NCBI GenBank assembly: GCA_009363875.1
Contig: CM018694.1
Coordinates: forward strand, 32,435,415 to 32,499,414
Direction: 5' to 3'
DNA from: Mikania micrantha
Taxonomy: Eukaryota > Streptophyta > Magnoliopsida > Asterales > Asteraceae
DNA: 64,000 bases
Positions 58,452 to 64,000 of the stretch are shown in pieces. Numbering within the stretch: the stretch's first letter is position 1; each line of letters starts with the position of its first letter. Both the position numbers and the translations under genes were made by a program. The notes beneath the pieces were generated by a model. That model worked only from the letters and a program-made list of their open reading frames with translations, was not told the origin of the DNA and searched no databases.

Positions 58452-58673
58452 GTACAAACTAGTGAAGCTATGAGGATCATGTAGGCTTTTGGACTTAGAA
58501 TAAACTTTGAACTATGAACTTGTTTATGTTATGTTATGTTATGTTTTTGAACTACTTGTATGTCACTTAATTTGGAATGTAATAAATATTCAACTTTAAT
58601 AGTCGATCATGAGCTTTTGAACAGTTGTCGTCACGCCCCGACGTTATTCCGCCGTTGGTTGGGGTGTGACAGA

Positions 58674-58687
58674 TTGGTATCAAAGCC
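58674..58687 (+). other. Primer-binding site, E2
   Basis: TTGGTATCAAAGCC, directly after the shared LTR. Confidence 0.88.
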
Positions 58688-59224
58688 ATGGTTATAGGGA
58701 TTTAGGTTATTAGACATGACCTAGACTATAACCTAAGTTCGCTTAGGATCTTACGTGCGACATATCTACACCTTATTTCTATCTGCATCCCTATTTTTCA
58801 TCCCCATCCTTAACTACTCTTAGGGAATCCTCAAACCCTCAAAAATCAAATGTTTTTAGACTATATGTCTAATCTGTATAAAAATCTCGTCAAAGTCTTC
58901 GAGTTTTAAATAATAATTATAGACACGTGCAATCTAGAAGGGTGATTACCCGTATCTCGGGGGTTCTGTCTAGGAAAGTGTTTCGTATAAATCCTAATCA
59001 ACCGTTGGACCTGTTACACTTTCCTGGGAACTCTTGGGGTGAGTAGTCACTTATAGGCTAGAGCATGTCTCTTACAATTGTTCGAAAAACTTGAAGCAAC
59101 TTTGATTAGTCCATGTGATCATCTGTTGGTTACACCTTATATGTTTTAAAATTATCTCTTATATTATGAAATACTCTTATGAATATTTCATATTCATCCT
59201 TTCCATGTTTTTATATTCTATAGA

Positions 59225-62131
59225 ATGCCTCCCCGTCTCCAGATTCCTCGTCGTCCGAGAGGTCAAAGACTTGCCCAACTCATAGCCCAACAAATGGCTG
59301 CTGCTTTACCGAATCTTGTAACTCAACTCAACGTTGCAGCCCATAACGGGCATGATGAAAATGGTAATGGCGGAAATGGTAGCAATCACACTTGCACCTT
59401 TAAACACTTCAACTCTTGCAACCCCACTACATTCAATGGTACAGAAGGAGCCACTGGTCTTTTACAGTGGTCCGAAAGTATCGAGAACACCTTCCTCAAT
59501 AGTGGTTGCCCTGAGAATCTTCGGGTACAATATGGTACAAGTGTTTTTCAAAAGAGGGCACTAACTTGGTGGAACGGTGAAAAACGTAACCGTGGTGTGG
59601 ATGTTGCTATGGCACTACCTTGGGCCGATGTCAAACAACTTATGACCGAAGAATTTTTCCCAAGAAACGAAATGAAGAAGCTCGAGGCAGAGTTTTGGGA
59701 TCTTACCCAAGATAGTGGTGAAAATCTTGCATACACGAACCGATTTCTTGAGGTTAGTATGCTTGTACCTCATATGGTCACCCCTTTATCAAGGGCCATC
59801 GAGAAGTACGTTGGTGGATTACCAATGACAATTCAAGATACTGTGCTGGGCAGAAATCCTACAACTCTTGAGGATGCTATCAGACTTGCTGCAACATTAA
59901 CCGATAATCATGTCAAGGATGGTACCCTAACCAAGAAAAGGAAGCAAGAAAACTTTCTCTAAACCTACTATAGGTGAATCATCCAAAACCAACCCAACTA
60001 AATCCTTATCCAAGAGCAAGAAGCATAAAGCCAAAAACTATGCTGTAGTAACCCCAGCTACACCAGTAAATCAAATGCCTGCTCAGGTTACCAACCCTCC
60101 CAAGAAACAATATGTGGGTAATCAGCCTCTTTGCAACACATGTAGACTCCATCATCCAGCCAACGTGCCGTGTCGCATCTGTACCAACTGTGGACGATAT
60201 GGACACTTGGTAACCACTTGCAGAACCACCAGGCCTCAGTTCAACAACCAACATAACCAACTTAACCAAGCCAACCAAGCCATGGGTCAAAACAACCAAG
60301 CACCACCACTTGCAATCCAAGGTCGGGCATGTTATAACTGTGGTGACCAGGGGCATTTTCGCAACCAATGCCCAAGGCTTGCTACTCAAAACCCGATAGT
60401 TCCTGTGAATCGCGACCGTGCTTTCAACATCAATGCTAATGAAGCTCAAAACAACAATGACGTGGTGAACGGTACGTTCTTAGTTGATAACCAATATGCT
60501 TCTATTCTATTTGATACATGTGCTGATAAAAGCTTTGTATCTCTTGAATTTGAGCATTTACTTACAAAGAACCACACTAGACTAGAAAACACATTCACAG
60601 TAGAAGTATCAAATGGAAACCCTATTACTATTGATTCCATCATTCTTGACGTTCCCTTAAACTTAAATGACCATAGATTCTCGATTGATCTTATACCTAT
60701 GCCACTTGGAAGTTTTGACATCATATTAGGCATGGATTGGTTAACTACTAACCGTGCTGAAATCGTATGTGCTGAAAAGTACGTTCGTATTCCTCTTTCA
60801 TCTGGCGATACCTTGAACGTGTTTGGAGAAAAACCAACATGTGGGATTAAGCTTATGTCCTGTACAACCGCACAAAAGTACTTCCGTAAGAATTACGTGG
60901 CTTTCTTGTCTCATATTGTGAACAAGAAGGACAAGGAAAATAAAATCGAGGATATTCCTATTATCAAATATTTTCCTGAAGTTTTTCCAGAAGACTTACC
61001 TGGTCTTCCTCCAGTTCGACAAGTTGAATTTCGTATTGAACTTGTACCTGACGCAACTCCTGTGGCTAAGTCTCCTTCTCGTCATGCACCGTCGGAACTT
61101 CAAGAGCTGGCTAGTCAACTTCAAGAGCTTTCTGAAAAAGGTTTCATTCATCCTAGTTCGTCGCCTTGGGGAGCACGTGTATTGTTTGTAAAGAACAAAG
61201 ATGGAACGTTTCGGATGTGCATTGACTACCGTGAACTAAACAAGCTTACCATTAAGAATCGATACCCATTACCAAGAATTGATGATCTCTTCGACCAACT
61301 TCAAGGTGCTAATTGGTTCTCTAAAATCGATCTTCGATCGGGATATCATCAACTTCGCGTTCATGATGATGTTATTCTAAAGACAGCTTTCCACACAAGA
61401 TATGGTCATTACGAATTCATGGTTATGCCATTTGGGTTAACTAATGCACCTGCGGTTTTCATGGATCTTATGAACCGTGTTTGCAAGCCCTATTTGGACA
61501 AATTCGTAATTGTTTTCATCGATGACATCTTAATCTACTCTAAGACTAAATCTGACCATGAACAACATTTGCGTCTGATTTTGGATCTTTTAAGAAAAGA
61601 ACAACTATACGCCAAATTCTCCAAATGTGAATTTTGGCTTAAGGAAGTTCAATTCTTGGGTCACATTGTCGACGACAAAAGGGTGTTCATGTAGATCCTG
61701 CAAAAATTGAGGCTGTTAAGAGTTGGAAAACCCCAACTAACCCTACCGAAATTCGTTCTTTTCTTGGCTTAGCGGGCTACTATAGGCGTTTCATATCTAA
61801 TTTCTCCAAAATTGCTTTACCCCTCATTACCTTGACTCAAAAAGGTAAATCATATGAATGGAGTCCTAAGCAAGAAGAAGCGTTTCAAAATATAAAACAT
61901 ATGTTATGCAATGCTCCTATATTGACTCTTCCTGATGGTCACGACGATTTTGTGGTCTATTGTGATGCTTCAAATCAAGGTCTTGGCTGTGTCCTTATGC
62001 AAAAGGGTAAGGTTATATCTTATGCGTCACGACAACTCAAAATTCATGAAAAGAACTATACGACGCATGACCTTGAATTGGGTGTTGTCATCTTTGCTTT
62101 AAAAATTTGGAGACACTACCTATATGGAACC
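59225..62131 (+). pseudogene. gag-pol: E2 gag-pol, broken and truncated
   Basis: The start is MPPRLQIP (59225). Gag ends at TAA 59960-59962, at the same place as E1, with the rest in the +1 frame. Zinc knuckles CTNCGRYGHLVTTC and CYNCGDQGHFRNQC are both intact. The protease motif is LFDTCAD, with Cys for the active-site Gly. RT has KIDLRSGYH and FIDDIL. Two extra A near 61677-61680 shift the frame. RNase H (YCDASNQGLG) follows, and the gene stops at 62131 in the HYLYGT segment where a copia-type LTR is inserted. Integrase is beyond the window or lost. It is very close to E1, and the two carry mostly different private lesions. Confidence 0.93.
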
Positions 62132-62415
62132 TGTTGGACCGATTTGGAGCTCGGAAACAATCCGATTCCTATGTAAATCTACCCGACAGCCTCTGGAATA
62201 GTGCGGAATCCTATTCCAGGGTTTTCCAATCGAAATCAACAGGAACCGTGGTGATCCGAAGTTGTAGGAACCACTTGGAATCAACAATCGAACACCACGG
62301 GTTGAGAATCGAAGTTGGACGATCAAAGGCCGCTCTAATCTCCTAGGGTTTGACTCTGGTATCTCTGGGAAGAAGGAGGGCTCTTAGAAAGTTAGGGTTG
62401 AAATGATTTGAACTT

Positions 62416-62426
62416 GTATATATAGG
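62416..62426 (-). promoter_or_regulatory. TATA-like box of copia-type LTR
   Basis: CCTATATATAC on the minus strand, in the 3' half of the LTR. Confidence 0.55.
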
Positions 62427-62433
62427 CAGTCGA

Positions 62434-62600
62434 CATTCGGCCGAATGAGAGGCCGAAGCAACTCATTCGGCGAATGGCATCTGTCGAATGATAATTCAGT
62501 CGAATGAGTCATTCGGCGAATGACTCATTCGCTGAAATGAGCCATACTCTGGTTTCATTCGCCGAATGACTTCATACGTTAGAGTCATTCGGCCGAATGA
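62434..62600 (-). repeat. Palindromic CATTCGGCCGAATG / CATTCGGCGAATG cluster
   Basis: Two perfect CATTCGGCCGAATG 14-mers (62434- and near 62586) lie among several CATTCG(G/C)CGAATG variants in 167 bp, just upstream of the TATA-like box on the element strand. This is a plausible enhancer repeat; role inferred. Confidence 0.7.
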
Positions 62601-62768
62601 ACCAGACTCATACTCAATAACATAATCAATCACATCAACCAATAACATAAACATATAACCAATTATTAAACATTAAGAACAATGTAAAAAGACATCTTCC
62701 ATTAATAATTTCAACATTACATGATTAGAGTTTACAAAACTGAACTAGGGACATTACATGTATCAACA

Positions 62769-62785
62769 AACTCCCCCTTGGACCT
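62769..62785 (-). other. Polypurine tract of copia-type element
   Basis: On the minus strand GTCCAAGGGGGAGTT runs directly into the LTR. Confidence 0.75.
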
Positions 62786-62788
62786 AGT

Positions 62789-64000
62789 TCAACTCTTGGA
62801 AGTGTCTTTCTTCAAATACTTAGCCGAGATCGCTTTCCAATCAGCTCCAGCGTGAACCTTTAAGCATATGCAGATTCGGATCACTCTCATAAACTGAAGT
62901 GCTTGTTCCGTATCCTGTACGTCGAAGAAAATCTGGTGACGATACAGTGCTATAACATCTTTGTGGGACAAGTTAGTCAACCACATAGGATCAAAAATCC
63001 TAACAGTCTCCCACTGTTTGTCTTTGCACAGAACTATCACAGCCTCACCAGTTCTTCCATCATAGTACCACCATCGGAAGCCCTCCATAAAGTCATGTCG
63101 CATCTTCCGTAATGGAATCTTCTTCATGACTATAGGAGGAAGCCACTTCAGGATGACTTTATGCTTGCGGGTATCTCCATCAATTTCTGGCAAATAATAA
63201 CGTTCCGGCTGTTGGGGCTGGAAGTTTACCCACCTTTTCCTGTACTCGTACTGTATCTGCCTAGAGAACCAGGCAGACATGCCAGAATCCTCACTGTACA
63301 GTAACTTCAGACGTGCTAGTTGATTTACTTCAAAGCCCGGCAGCGTCTTGAAGTCATGAGGGTGCTTGAAGTAATCGATCCCCCTTTCTCTCTTCACAGC
63401 ATAGCACCCGAGATCATGGAAGTATGCCCAGCTCAGGATTTGACCTCTAGCTTTGTAGCCTTTGGTTCTGTAAACTTTCTTGTGCGTTGCTGGCATGTTC
63501 TCGGTGCTTTGCTTCTTTAAGACCTCCCAATAGGTCTGCCATTCCTTTTTTCTTCTCTTTTGGTCATCTGCTTCGGCTTTGCTGGCTTCGACTTGTTCCT
63601 CTAAGTATCGGACCAGTAGATCTTCAGTCTCTTGATCAAACTGATCAGTAAATATCGGCAGCTCAGCCTCAGCAGATGTATACTTTGGGTACTCTTCTTC
63701 TGTGATGTCTTCTAAGATAACTTCGTCAATGTCATCAAAGACTTCAGGCTCCGGTTCATCAACGATAGGAACGGAGGTATCATCAGTGATCACCTCGTCC
63801 GGATTAAGCCTGAACAGCTCAGCAATCTGCACTCTGGATAGGCAGTGAATAATTTTCCCTTTCTCTTTGTCATAGCTGACCGAGTGCTGTATAATGCCCT
63901 AAGCGTCCAAGATCATAGTCAACGTCTCATCTAGCTGACGTCTCAAGGGCACAGCTTCTACTTCCTCGGCCGCTGTGGGTTCATCTGTCTGTGCAGGAGG
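62789..64000 (-). pseudogene. Extra 3' ORF of copia-type element (env-like position), one stop
   Basis: An open frame enters from the right edge and ends 20 bp before the LTR. It is broken once, by TAG at 63899-63901 (LDA-stop-GIIQHS). The 347-codon stretch after that stop has no ATG at its start (the codon at 63830-63832 is GTG), so it belongs to the longer frame. The protein is acidic first (DDIDEVILEDITEEEYPK), then a charged helix about 75-110 that may be a coiled coil, then a Trp/Tyr/Arg-rich part (ILSWAYFHDLG, YRKRWVNF, FRWWYYDGRTG). I see no membrane segment, zinc finger or pol motif. An extra ORF between pol and the 3' LTR is the place of env-like ORFs in some copia elements (Sireviruses). 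Function unknown. Confidence 0.65.

Larger units (their letters stand above)
55845..58671 (+). repeat. Element E second (shared) LTR
   Basis: 2827 bp, TGTGACATCCG...GGGGTGTGACA. It is preceded by E1's polypurine tract and followed by E2's primer-binding site. It carries the same internal features as the first LTR plus an extra segment near 57440-57490. Confidence 0.93.
47931..62131 (+). mobile_element. Element E: LTR-internal-LTR-internal tandem, Ty3/gypsy
   Basis: LTR (47931-50686), internal E1 (50687-55844), LTR (55845-58671), internal E2 (58672-62131, cut by a copia-type insertion). The two LTRs and two internal regions are close relatives of one family. The middle LTR has a polypurine tract on its left and a primer-binding site on its right, so the two units share it. 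The third LTR, if present, lies beyond the window. Confidence 0.93.
62132..62768 (-). repeat. Copia-type 3' LTR
   Basis: 637 bp. On the minus strand it reads TGTTGATACATG...CGGTCCAACA. A TATA-like CCTATATATAC is at 62416-62426 (minus), and a cluster of ATTCGGCCGAAT-type palindromes at 62434-62600. Confidence 0.8.
62132..64000 (-). mobile_element. Probable Ty1/copia element, 3' end, antisense
   Basis: A minus-strand element inserted in E2. LTR 62132-62768, then polypurine tract, then an ORF that leaves the window. TGTTG...CCAACA ends and an AAGGGGGAG tract are typical of copia elements. No RT or integrase is in view, so the class is an inference. Confidence 0.7.

Overview
This window is plant nuclear DNA made almost entirely of LTR retrotransposons nested in, or fused to, one another. 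I find no host protein gene, no rRNA and no intact tRNA gene. At least five Ty3/gypsy units share three features: a primer-binding site matching plant initiator tRNA-Met (TTGGTATCAGAGCC and variants), a gag-protease-RT-RNase H-integrase order, and a C-terminal chromodomain in those that reach that far. They look like chromoviruses of the Tekay/Del type. A flowering plant is certain. A eudicot, perhaps Asteraceae, is my guess from general familiarity with such elements, not something the sequence proves.

Layout. 1-3490 is the 3' part of a long LTR. 3491-3733 is an antisense LTR fragment. 3734-4878 is the end of the 5' LTR of element A. A's gag-pol (5053-23964) is split twice: by a 4.38-kb solo LTR of its own family (5804-10181, perfect 5-bp target duplication CATGT) and by a complete antisense element B (10297-20238). 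The LTR at 23999-28343 closes A and at the same time opens a second truncated internal region, A2 (28344-29302). 29303-31600 is a broken element G. 31682-43761 is element F: complete, target duplication GATCG, nearly identical LTRs and an uninterrupted 1521-codon gag-pol. 44075-47930 is another long LTR cut by element E. E again has the form LTR-internal-LTR-internal (47931-62131). 62132-64000 is the antisense 3' end of a probable Ty1/copia element with an extra ORF next to its LTR.

How the parts work together. Only F looks able to code for its own movement. A, B, E1 and E2 carry frameshifts, stops, deletions or altered catalytic residues, but they may still be mobilised in trans. Non-coding structures recur across LTR families that otherwise barely align. 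These are a small hairpin just before the polypurine tract, with paired substitutions; a 5'-leader intron (AG|GTGAGT ... TTGAC ... TTTCAG|GTG); a box ending in TATGCCCTATATATAAGCA; and tRNA-like segments. F also has an acidic coiled-coil ORF ahead of gag and a second hairpin-plus-polypurine copy 0.6 kb before its 3' LTR. These shared cis structures and the extra ORFs are the most promising material in the window.
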